From Mesoterricola sediminis (GTDB lineage: Bacteria > Acidobacteriota > Holophagae > Holophagales > Holophagaceae), in assembly GCF_030295425.1 (NCBI RefSeq), contig NZ_AP027081.1, forward strand, positions 3,703,001 through 3,767,000: a DNA stretch of 64,000 nucleotides, read 5' to 3'. Of the stretch, positions 8,330-15,792 are shown piece after piece. Position 1 is the first letter of the stretch, and each line of letters begins with the position of its first letter. Below the pieces are notes generated by a model that was not told the origin of the DNA, made no database searches, and saw only the letters and a list, made by a program, of their open reading frames with translations. The translations under genes and the position numbers were made by a program.

Positions 8330-8380
8330 ATGGCCTGCGCCGTTGTCACCACCACGACCACCACCGCCCCCGGCGGGTGA
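8330..8380 (+). CDS. Threonine-rich leader peptide upstream of the short ThrRS gene
   Basis: The 16-codon ORF encodes MACAVVTTTTTTAPGG, with six consecutive Thr codons (ACC ACC ACG ACC ACC ACC, 8348-8365), and ends at TGA 103 nt before a threonyl-tRNA synthetase-like gene. Leader peptides rich in the regulatory amino acid are the hallmark of ribosome-mediated attenuation (thrL of E. coli is the classic Thr case). Two structures that could read out ribosome position follow (8413-8478). The reading is inference from sequence, but a Thr run in front of a Thr enzyme is hard to explain otherwise. Confidence 0.6.
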   Translation: MACAVVTTTTTTAPGG

Positions 8381-8412
8381 GGATCGTGCGGACCTGAAAC
8401 GAGCGCACGACC

Positions 8413-8478
8413 CCGACCCCGCCCCCCCGGCGGGGTCGGCGCGTACGGGCCGCCTCCGCCGCCTTTCCCGCACGGAGG
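8413..8478 (+). promoter_or_regulatory. Candidate attenuator structures of the short ThrRS mRNA leader
   Basis: Two elements lie between the leader peptide and the synthetase start. A perfect 11-bp hairpin is formed by CCGACCCCGCC (8413-8423) and GGCGGGGTCGG (8429-8439), loop CCCCC. CCTCCG (8453-8458) can pair with CGGAGG (8473-8478), which is the ribosome site of the synthetase ATG at 8484. GGCGGG at the end of the leader ORF (8372-8377) can also pair with CCCGCC in the left arm of the hairpin, giving an alternative fold. There is no U tract, so translational attenuation by hiding the ribosome site is more likely than transcription termination (inference). Confidence 0.45.
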
Positions 8479-8483
8479 AAACG

Positions 8484-9665
8484 ATGCTGGACCCCCACGA
8501 TCACCGCGCCCTGGGCCGCAGGATGCGCCTGTTCCACCTCCAGGAGGAAGGCCCCGGCATGGTCTTCTGGCACCCCCGCGGGCTGGCCTGCCTGCGTCTC
8601 CTGGAAGCCCGCGTCCGCCGCGTCATGGAGGCCGACGGCTTCCTGGAAGTGCGCACCCCCCAGGTGCTCGCCCGCTCCATGTGGGAGCGCAGCGGCCATT
8701 GGGACGCGTTCCGGGACGGACTCTTCATCGTGGCGGGGGCGCCTGAGCGGGCCATCAAGCCCGTCAACTGCCCCGGCCACATCCAGATCGTCCAGCGCCT
8801 GGCGCCCAGCTGGCGGGACCTGCCCCTCAAAGTGGCGGAGTTCGGCGTCTGCCACCGGAACGAACCCAGCGGGGCGCTGCAGGGGCTCTTCCGCCTCGTC
8901 CAGTTCACCCAGGACGACGGACACCTGTTCTGCCTGGAGGACCAGGTGGTGCCGCAGGTGGCCGGCTTCGCGGCCAGCCTCTTCCGCTTCTACGCGGCCT
9001 CCGGCTTCCCCTCGGCCCAGGTGGCCCTGGCGACCCGGCCCGAAGTGCGGGCCGGCGACGACGCCACCTGGGACCGGGCCGAGGCCTGGCTGGGCGAGGC
9101 GGCCCGACAGGCCGGACTCTCCTTCGAAGTGCATCCGGGGGACGGGGCCTTCTACGGGCCGAAGCTGGAGTTCACCCTGCGCGACCGCCAGGGGCGGCCC
9201 TGGCAGTGCGGCACCCTCCAACTGGACCTGGTGATGCCCGAGCGCTTCGGCCTGGAGGTCGCGGGTCCCGCCGGCCCGCTGCGCCCCGTCATGCTCCACC
9301 GCGCCCTCCTGGGCAGCCTGGAGCGCTTCCTGGGCATCCTCCTGGAGCACCACGGGGGGGACCTGCCGCTGTGGCTGGCCCCGGAGCAGGTGATGCTGGC
9401 GCCGGTGGAGGCCGCCCACCAGGCCTTCGCCGCCCACCTGCGGACCCGCTTCCAGGCCGCGGGCCTCCGGGCCGTGATCGCGCCGCCCGGGGACAGCCTG
9501 GGCCGCAGGGTCCGGACGGCGCGGGACCTGGGCATCCCCTGGTTCGTGGCCCTCGGGGACCGGGAGGCCGCGGGGGGCCCCCTCCACCTCCGCCCCCGCC
9601 GGGGCGAGGGCCGGGAGGCGCCCCCGGAGGATGCGATCGCCTGGCTCGCGGCGCAGGACGCCTGA
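8484..9665 (+). CDS. Short threonyl-tRNA synthetase homologue (catalytic and anticodon-binding domains only)
   Basis: 393 aa from the ATG with GGAGG upstream; the longer frame from 8295 is non-coding leader. It starts at the point where a full ThrRS catalytic core begins (HDHRALGRRMRLFHLQEE, GPGMVFWH) and lacks the TGS and editing domains, about 240 residues. The three zinc ligands are present (C96, H147, H272) with E. coli-like spacing, as are motif 2 (CHRNEPSGALQGLFR), FTQDD, AFYGPKLEF, WQCGTLQLD and motif 3 (HRALLGSLERF). The C-terminal anticodon-binding domain spans about 295-390. It could charge tRNA-Thr without proofreading, act as a back-up or inhibitor-resistant copy, or have a moonlighting role. 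A full-length ThrRS elsewhere in the genome is likely but not visible. Confidence 0.88.
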   Translation: MLDPHDHRALGRRMRLFHLQEEGPGMVFWHPRGLACLRLLEARVRRVMEADGFLEVRTPQVLARSMWERSGHWDAFRDGLFIVAGAPERAIKPVNCPGHIQIVQRLAPSWRDLPLKVAEFGVCHRNEPSGALQGLFRLVQFTQDDGHLFCLEDQVVPQVAGFAASLFRFYAASGFPSAQVALATRPEVRAGDDATWDRAEAWLGEAARQAGLSFEVHPGDGAFYGPKLEFTLRDRQGRPWQCGTLQLDLVMPERFGLEVAGPAGPLRPVMLHRALLGSLERFLGILLEHHGGDLPLWLAPEQVMLAPVEAAHQAFAAHLRTRFQAAGLRAVIAPPGDSLGRRVRTARDLGIPWFVALGDREAAGGPLHLRPRRGEGREAPPEDAIAWLAAQDA

Positions 9666-9670
9666 GGCGC

Positions 9671-10804
9671 TCAGACCGGCAGGAGCATGCGGAAGCAGCT
9701 GCCGAAGCCCACCTGGCTCTGGGCGTGGATCTGCCCCTGGTGGGAGGCCACGATCCGCTGGGTGATGGCGAGGCCGAGCCCGAAGCCCTTGGGCGCGTCC
9801 TCGCCCTTCACCTGGCGGAAGGGGTCGAAGATGAAGGGCAGCTCCTCGGCGGGGATCCCCCGCCCCGTGTCGATGACGTCGATGCGGAGGAAGGTCAGCC
9901 CCGCCTCCACGCCGGCCCCGTACTCGAGCCCCGTCTCCAGCTTCACGGCGCCGCCCCGGGGGGTGAACTTGAGGGCGTTGTCCAATAGGTTGTCCAGGGC
10001 GCGGTCCAGCTTGGCCCGGTCCCCGTGCAGGACGGGCATGCCCGGGTGGAGGGAGGCCTGGAAGGCCAGGTCCAGGCGCTCGGCCCGGAACCGGAAGCGC
10101 TCCGCCACCGCCTCCAGCCACGCGCCGGCCTCGAAGTCGGCGCGATCCACGGGCAGCCCCTGGTGCTCGCTCCGGTGCAGCTCCAGCATCTCCTCCAGGA
10201 GCCGGTTGACGCGCTCGAAGCTCTCCTCGGCCTGGGCCATGGCGCCGGGGCCGACCCGGGAGCCCTCCTTCACCATGCCCAGCACCAGGCCGACGCTGGT
10301 GAGGGGGGATCGGATGTCGTGGACCAGCATGGCGGTGAAATTGGCCTTGAGGGTGTGGATCTCCTTGAGCTTGAGGTTGGCGTCCAGGAGGGCCTGGTTC
10401 TGCCGTTCCAGGTCGCGGCCCAGGCGCGCCAGGGTGACGTGGTGCTCCACCCGCGCCTTGACCTCCTCGATGGAGAAGGGCTTGGTGATGTAGTCCCTGC
10501 CCCCGCACTGGAAGGCCTTCACCTTGTCCAGGGGATCGTCCAGGGCGCTGATGAAGATCACCGGAACCCCCCTGAGCACCTCGTCGGCCCTCATGGCCTC
10601 GCACGTCTCGTAGCCGTCCATGCCCGGCATGGTCACGTCCAGGAGTACGAGTTCCGGCAGGTGCCGCCGCGCGGCCTCCAGGCCCATGGGCCCGCTCGTC
10701 ACCGTCCGGATCCGGTGCCCGTCCACCTTGAGGACCACGGTGAGGAGCTCGAGGTTCGCTGGGTTGTCGTCGATGAGGAGGATGTCGGCGGGAGGAACGA
10801 GCAT
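9671..10804 (-). CDS. Response regulator-histidine kinase (REC-HisKA-HATPase)
   Basis: 377 aa, soluble. An N-terminal receiver domain has the acidic pair in LIDD, D56 as phosphoacceptor in LVLLDVTMPGMDG and the K of ITKPFS. A short coiled coil follows, then HisKA with H in MLVHDIRSPLTSV, and HATPase with NLLDNALKF (N), DTGRGIP (G1) and GFGLGLAI (G2). AGGAG lies before the ATG and the gene follows the larger hybrid kinase by 15 bp, so the two are probably one operon in which this protein receives phosphate from its neighbour (inference). Confidence 0.92.
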   Translation of the reverse strand: MLVPPADILLIDDNPANLELLTVVLKVDGHRIRTVTSGPMGLEAARRHLPELVLLDVTMPGMDGYETCEAMRADEVLRGVPVIFISALDDPLDKVKAFQCGGRDYITKPFSIEEVKARVEHHVTLARLGRDLERQNQALLDANLKLKEIHTLKANFTAMLVHDIRSPLTSVGLVLGMVKEGSRVGPGAMAQAEESFERVNRLLEEMLELHRSEHQGLPVDRADFEAGAWLEAVAERFRFRAERLDLAFQASLHPGMPVLHGDRAKLDRALDNLLDNALKFTPRGGAVKLETGLEYGAGVEAGLTFLRIDVIDTGRGIPAEELPFIFDPFRQVKGEDAPKGFGLGLAITQRIVASHQGQIHAQSQVGFGSCFRMLLPV

Positions 10805-10819
10805 CGGGAGTCTCCTGGT

Positions 10820-13447
10820 TCAGCCGAGGTGTTCGAGCAGGTCCTGAAGGCGGTACGCGCGGAGCCGCCCCCGGACGGCCTCGCGGAGCCCGGCTTCGGG
10901 CAGCTCGGCGAGAAGGGCGTCGGCGGCGTCCAGGTCGCCCATCTTCACCTGGGCGGCGAACCGCTCCAGCCAGGCCGGGTCCTGGGCGCCCAGGGCGGTG
11001 ATGTCGCCCATGCCCTGGGCCGCGCCGGGCGCGGCCTCCCGCTCCCAGCTCACGCCGAGGAGGGCCCGGACGAGGTCGAGCATGCGGTTGAGGTCGAGGG
11101 GCTTGGTTAGGAAGTCGTCGAAGCCGTGCTCGACGATCATCTCGCGCGTGACGTCGAAGACGCTCGCGCTCACGGCGATCACGGGGACGCGGGTGGCCAT
11201 GGCCTCCTCCCGCCGGCGGATCCGCCGCACCGCCTCGAAGCCGTCCACCTCCTCCATGCGCAGGTCCATGAGGATGAGGTCCGGCCTCAGGTTCCGCCAC
11301 TTCTCCACCCCTTCGAGCCCGCTCGCGGCGGTCTCCACCCGGAATCCCACCTGCAGGAGGATCTCGGAGAGGATCTCGCGGTTGCCCTCGCTGTCGTCCA
11401 CCACGAGGATCCGGGGGGCCTCGCCGGAACCGGCGAGCCTGGGGAGGGCGTGCTCGCCGGGCCCCACCATCGGGCCCTCGATCTCGGGCAGCGGGAGGGT
11501 GAAGGTGAACACGCAGCCCCGGCCCTCGGCGCTCTGCAGGGACATACGGCCCCCGAGGCTCTCCGCGAGCGCGCCGCTGATGTGGAGGCCCAGGCCCGCC
11601 CCGCCCAGGGCCGCCCCCCGCCGGGTCTCCTGGAAGGCCGTGAAGAGCCCCGCCTGGTCCTCGACGGGAATGCCGGGGCCCGAATCCTCCACCGCGAAGA
11701 CCGCCGAACCCTCCGCCCAGGCGGCGCGGGCGGTGACGTGGCCGGCCTTGGTGAACTTGAAGGCGTTGCCCAGCAGGTTGACGAAGATCTGGCGGATCTT
11801 CGCCTTGTCGCCGTTGACGTAGGGCGGGAACCCCAGCCGGTCCACGGAGAAGCGCAGCCCCTTCTGGGTCGCCGTCAGGTGGAAGAGCCCTTCCAGCTCC
11901 GAGAAGAGCCGCTCGGGCTCGAAGGGCTCGAGCTTCACCTCGCTGCGGCCGGCCTCGATCTTGGTGAGGGAGAGCACGTCGTTGATGAGGGAGAGGAGGT
12001 GTTCCCCGGCCTGCTGGATGCGCAGGAGCTGGCCCTGCTCCGCGGCGGGCCGCCCCGGCGTCCGCGCCAGGAGGCTGGCGTAGCCGAGGATGACGGAGAG
12101 GGGCGTCCGCAACTCATGGCTCATGTTCGCCAGGAAGACGGACTTGGCCCGGGAGGCCTCCAAGGCCCGCGCCTCACTGGCCCGCAGCCGCTCCTCGGCC
12201 TCCTTGAGCTTGGTGATGTCCTCCAGCAGGCCGTCCCACAGGATGCTCCCGTCCTCGAGGCGGGTGGGCGAACGCCGGACCCGCACCCACTTGATCTCGC
12301 CCGGGCGCTCCGTGTACGACCGCCCCTCCCAGGTGACGGGCGACAGCTGCGCCGCGGCTTCCGTCAGGGCGGCCAGGTATCCGGGCCGGTCGTCGGGGTG
12401 GACCTTGTCCAGGGAATAGGCGGGGTTCGCCTCGAGCACCGAAGGGGGCGCGCCGTAGAAGGCTTCGAACTGGGCGCTGCAGAAGGGCCAGGCGCGGCGT
12501 CCGTCAGGCCAGACCCGCGTCTGGTAGACCACGTCCGGCAACCGGTCCACCAGGGAGCGGTACCGGGCCTCGCTGGAGGTGAGCTCCGATTCCAGGGCCT
12601 TGATGCGGGAGAGGTCCTGGGCCACGCCCATGGTGCCCAGGAATTCCCCCTCCGGCGTCCGCACCTGGGAGATGCCCAGCAGCACCTCGGTGAGGTGGCC
12701 GTCCCGGTGGCGATAGTGGCACTCGCTGGAGAACCCGGGCAGGGCGGCCGCTTCCTGCACGGCCGGGATCCCCGGTTCGACGGGCCGGCCCAGCTGGGCC
12801 GAAAGCTCCGCCGCCAGGTGCTCCAACTCCTCGGACAGGCGCCACCAGGCGGGATCCCCCCGCCCCACGATCTCCTCGGCCGTGAACCCCGTCATGCGTT
12901 CGGCGCCCCGGTTCCACAGGTTCACCCGCCCGTCGGGATCCAGGCCGATGATGGCCGCGGACGCCCCGTCGAGCACCGCCCGTTGGAAGGCCTGCTGTTG
13001 GCGCACCGTCTGGAGGAGGACCTGGTTCTGGCGCAGGGTCCGGCCCAGCTCCCGCCGGACCAGGGCCAGTTCATCCCCCTCCGGCAGGTCCTCGGAGGGC
13101 GGCACGTCCGGCGTATGGACGGCCCGCAGCTGGGTCAGCAGCTTTTGCACGCCCCGGCGCACCCGGTAGGCGATGAGGTTGCTGAAGGCCACCGTCACCA
13201 CCAGGGTGAGCACCGCCAGGGCCAGGCCGAGGGCGAGGGAGAGGCGCCCCTGGCTCCGCAGGGCCGCGATCTGGGCCTCCGGGACGCCCAGGCTGCCCGC
13301 GTGGCCCATCAACAGGCGCAGGGCCTTGCCTTCGGTCGCGATGGCCAGGCCGAGCACGGCCAGGGAGCCGGCGATGGCCATGCTCGCGATGACGAGCAGG
13401 CCGACGCGGACCTGGGAGGCGATGGAACCACGCGGTCGAAGGAGCAT
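10820..13447 (-). CDS. Membrane hybrid sensor histidine kinase (TM-PAS-PAS-HisKA-HATPase-REC)
   Basis: 875 aa. Two transmembrane helices (about 15-38 and 70-92) flank a very short periplasmic loop, so input is probably cytoplasmic or membrane-based. There are two PAS domains (about 150-270 and 290-400), HisKA with H in FLANMSHELRTPL, HATPase (NLLGNAFKFT, DSGPGIP, GAGLGLHI) and a receiver domain with D in LILMDLRMEEVDG. The last about 60 residues form an Ala/Leu-rich helical tail. It is first in a two-gene operon with the REC-kinase downstream. Confidence 0.92.
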   Translation of the reverse strand: MLLRPRGSIASQVRVGLLVIASMAIAGSLAVLGLAIATEGKALRLLMGHAGSLGVPEAQIAALRSQGRLSLALGLALAVLTLVVTVAFSNLIAYRVRRGVQKLLTQLRAVHTPDVPPSEDLPEGDELALVRRELGRTLRQNQVLLQTVRQQQAFQRAVLDGASAAIIGLDPDGRVNLWNRGAERMTGFTAEEIVGRGDPAWWRLSEELEHLAAELSAQLGRPVEPGIPAVQEAAALPGFSSECHYRHRDGHLTEVLLGISQVRTPEGEFLGTMGVAQDLSRIKALESELTSSEARYRSLVDRLPDVVYQTRVWPDGRRAWPFCSAQFEAFYGAPPSVLEANPAYSLDKVHPDDRPGYLAALTEAAAQLSPVTWEGRSYTERPGEIKWVRVRRSPTRLEDGSILWDGLLEDITKLKEAEERLRASEARALEASRAKSVFLANMSHELRTPLSVILGYASLLARTPGRPAAEQGQLLRIQQAGEHLLSLINDVLSLTKIEAGRSEVKLEPFEPERLFSELEGLFHLTATQKGLRFSVDRLGFPPYVNGDKAKIRQIFVNLLGNAFKFTKAGHVTARAAWAEGSAVFAVEDSGPGIPVEDQAGLFTAFQETRRGAALGGAGLGLHISGALAESLGGRMSLQSAEGRGCVFTFTLPLPEIEGPMVGPGEHALPRLAGSGEAPRILVVDDSEGNREILSEILLQVGFRVETAASGLEGVEKWRNLRPDLILMDLRMEEVDGFEAVRRIRRREEAMATRVPVIAVSASVFDVTREMIVEHGFDDFLTKPLDLNRMLDLVRALLGVSWEREAAPGAAQGMGDITALGAQDPAWLERFAAQVKMGDLDAADALLAELPEAGLREAVRGRLRAYRLQDLLEHLG

Positions 13448-13671
13448 TGGGGCTCCGGCGAAAGGGATGTTGACAGGATTTTACAAGAATCGCGGGCCCG
13501 GACCACGGGAAATCCCCCGCCCTTCGGCCCCGGGGGGCCCCACGGCCCTGGGGCGGCGCGGCCTCCGAGCGGGCGATGGGTGGCTCCCCGCCGGGCCTTC
13601 CAACCTGGCGATGGCCCGGACCCGCCCCGTTCGCTGTGGGGCGCCCAGGATTGACCGACCAAGCGGCCATC

Positions 13672-13690
13672 TGATATATCACATATCACA
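13672..13690. promoter_or_regulatory. Palindromic operator candidate before the peptidase operon
   Basis: The 266-bp gap between the divergent kinase and peptidase genes is GC-rich except for one AT-rich stretch 24-42 bp before the peptidase start. It contains the perfect palindrome TGATATATCA (13672-13681), followed by a second ATATCA copy (13684-13689). A GntR-family regulator is encoded second in the operon that starts here and is the obvious candidate ligand (inference). I see nothing else in the gap. Confidence 0.4.
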
Positions 13691-13713
13691 CCCCCATCGC
13701 CCGCGAGGTCCCC

Positions 13714-15096
13714 ATGGCCGGATCCCTCCCCTACGCCCAACGGCGGCGCCGCCTCCAGGCCCGCTTTTCCGGAGGTCTCCTCCTGCTCCTGGGCAACGGG
13801 GAGAGTCCCATGAACTACCCGGACAACCCCTACCCCTTCCGCCAGGACAGCACCTTCCTCTACTTCACGGGAATCGCCCGGCCCGGCTTCGCCGCCCTGG
13901 TGGATCTGGACGCGGGCCGCACCACCCTCTACGCCGACGACCCCACCCTGGACGACATCGTCTGGACGGGCCCCCAGCCCTCCGCCAGGGATCTGGCGGA
14001 CGCGGCCGGCATCGAGGGGGTGGCCGCGGCGGCAGCCCTGGAAACGGAGGTCCAGCGGGCCCTGGCCGGAGGCCGCCCGGTCCACTTCCTGCCGCCCTAC
14101 CGGGGGGAGCACCAGCTGCGCCTCCAGGCGGCCCTGGGCCTGGCCCCGGCGGAGCAGGCCGCCCGGGCTTCGGTGCCCTTCATCCGCGCGGTGGCGGACC
14201 TGCGCATCCGCAAGGCCCCCGAGGAGATCGCCGAGATCGAGGCGGCCGTGGAGGTCTCCGTGCGCATGCACCTGGCGGCCATGGCCATGGCCCGCCCCGG
14301 CGTCCTGGAATCCGAGATCCGGGGCCGGGTCACGGAGATCGCCCTGGCCGCCGGCGGCGGCCTCTCCTTCCCCGTGATCGCCACCGTGCGGGGCGGGGTC
14401 CTCCACAACCACGACTACAGCCACGCCCTCGAGCCGGGGCAGCTCTTCCTGCTGGACGCGGGGGCCGAGACCGCCAACGGCTACGCCGGCGACCTCTCCA
14501 GCACCTTCCCCGTGGACCCCGCCTTCACCTCCCGCCAGCGGGACATCCACGACCTCGTCCTCGCGGCCTTCCTGGCCGCCGTCGCGGCCCTCCGGCCCGG
14601 GGTCCCCTTCCAGGACGTGCACCGCCTGGCCTGCCGGACCCTGGCCTCCGGCCTCCGGGACCTGGGCCTGATGAAGGGGGACGTGGACGAGGCCGTGGCC
14701 CAGGGCGCCCACGCCCTCTTCTTCCCCTGCGGGCTGGGCCACCTCATGGGCCTGGACGTCCACGACATGGAGAACCTCGGCGAGGGCTGGGTGGGCCACG
14801 AGGGCCGCCCCCGCAGCACCCAGTTCGGCCTGAAGTCGCTGCGCCTGGCGCGCCCCCTGGAGCCGGGCTTCGTCCTCACCGTCGAGCCCGGCATCTACGT
14901 CATGCCCGAGCTCGCGGACCGCTGGCGCGGGGAGGGCCGCTTCCGGGACTTCATCGACTACGGGGCCCTGGAGGCCTGGCGCGGCTTCGGCGGCCTCCGC
15001 ATCGAGGAGGACTTCCTGGTGACGGAGGACGGGGCCCGCCGGCTGGGCCCGCCCAAGCCGCGCACCGCCGCCGAGATCGAGGCGGCCAAGGGATGA
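13714..15096 (+). CDS. Xaa-Pro aminopeptidase family protein (M24B)
   Basis: 460 aa. The creatinase-like N-terminal domain (residues 1-165) includes FRQDSTFLYFTGI, typical of aminopeptidase P. The M24 pita-bread domain has the five metal ligands in order: D in LLDAGAET, D in YAGDLSSTFP, H in CGLGHLMGLDVHD, E in TVEPGIYV and E in RIEEDFLV. No signal peptide, so cytoplasmic. It removes N-terminal residues before proline. The 3' end overlaps the GntR gene by ATGA, so the two are translationally coupled. Confidence 0.93.
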   Translation: MAGSLPYAQRRRRLQARFSGGLLLLLGNGESPMNYPDNPYPFRQDSTFLYFTGIARPGFAALVDLDAGRTTLYADDPTLDDIVWTGPQPSARDLADAAGIEGVAAAAALETEVQRALAGGRPVHFLPPYRGEHQLRLQAALGLAPAEQAARASVPFIRAVADLRIRKAPEEIAEIEAAVEVSVRMHLAAMAMARPGVLESEIRGRVTEIALAAGGGLSFPVIATVRGGVLHNHDYSHALEPGQLFLLDAGAETANGYAGDLSSTFPVDPAFTSRQRDIHDLVLAAFLAAVAALRPGVPFQDVHRLACRTLASGLRDLGLMKGDVDEAVAQGAHALFFPCGLGHLMGLDVHDMENLGEGWVGHEGRPRSTQFGLKSLRLARPLEPGFVLTVEPGIYVMPELADRWRGEGRFRDFIDYGALEAWRGFGGLRIEEDFLVTEDGARRLGPPKPRTAAEIEAAKG

Positions 15097-15776
15097 GCCC
15101 CGCCCCGGACGCCCCCCGCCCCATCGACGCCCGGCCCCTGCGGGAGCAGGTCTACGACCACCTCAAGGCGGAGATCCGCCGCGGCGCCTTCGCGTCGGGC
15201 TCCTTCCTCGACCTGAACCGCCTGGCCCGCGACCTGGGCGTGAGCCGCACGCCCCTGCGGGACGCGCTCCTGCAGCTGGAGGCCGAGGAGTTCGTCACCA
15301 TCTCCCCCCGGCGCGGCGTCTCCATCCGGACCTTGGAGCCCCGGGACATCCGGGAGATCTACCAGCTGGTGGGGGCCCTGGAGGCCGCCGCCCTCCTCGC
15401 GGCGGCCCCCGGCATCACGCCCGCGGACCTGGACCGCCTCCGGGAGCTGGACCGGGGCTGCGCCCGGGCCGTCGCCGACGGGGACCCGGACGCCTACCGG
15501 GAGCACAACTACGCCTTCCACGACTTCTTCCTGGAACGGCAGGGAAACCGCAGGATCATCGCCCTCGTCCACCTGAAGAAGCACCAGCTCTACGACTGGA
15601 CCCGGCGCGCGGAGCGCATCCACGTCCCCTGGGAGGAGCGGGGCATCCTCGAGCACGAGGAGATCCTCCGCCTCCTGGAGGCGGGGTCCCCCGCCGAGGC
15701 CGCCGCCCACCTGCGGGACGTGCACTGGGGCTTCGAGGCCCAGGAACCCTTCGTCCGCCAGGTCTACTTCCCCTGA
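15093..15776 (+). CDS. GntR-family transcriptional regulator (FadR/FCD type)
   Basis: 227 aa. A winged helix (about 14-80) is seen as LREQVYDHLKAEIRRGAF, then LARDLGVSRTPLRDALLQLE and RRGVSIR. The C-terminal FCD helical domain (about 85-220) carries the metal/ligand histidines in HNYAFHDFF, ILEHEEILR and LRDVHWGF. Its ATG lies inside the stop of the Xaa-Pro peptidase gene. Placed between two peptidase genes, it probably senses a peptide, amino acid or organic acid and controls this operon (inference). Confidence 0.92.
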   Translation: MSPAPDAPRPIDARPLREQVYDHLKAEIRRGAFASGSFLDLNRLARDLGVSRTPLRDALLQLEAEEFVTISPRRGVSIRTLEPRDIREIYQLVGALEAAALLAAAPGITPADLDRLRELDRGCARAVADGDPDAYREHNYAFHDFFLERQGNRRIIALVHLKKHQLYDWTRRAERIHVPWEERGILEHEEILRLLEAGSPAEAAAHLRDVHWGFEAQEPFVRQVYFP

Positions 15777-15792
15777 ACCGCCCGGAGTCCCC

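Noticed and set aside
8295-8483. N-terminal extension of the ThrRS homologue, possibly part of a missing TGS domain
   Set aside because: The frame is Pro/Arg-rich without TGS features, and the same bases encode the Thr leader peptide and hairpins in another frame.
8346-11300. A 984-codon open frame on the minus strand opposite the ThrRS homologue and kinases
   Set aside because: It is a Gly/Pro/Arg-rich shadow frame produced by high GC at third positions; the real genes on this stretch have recognisable domains and ribosome sites.
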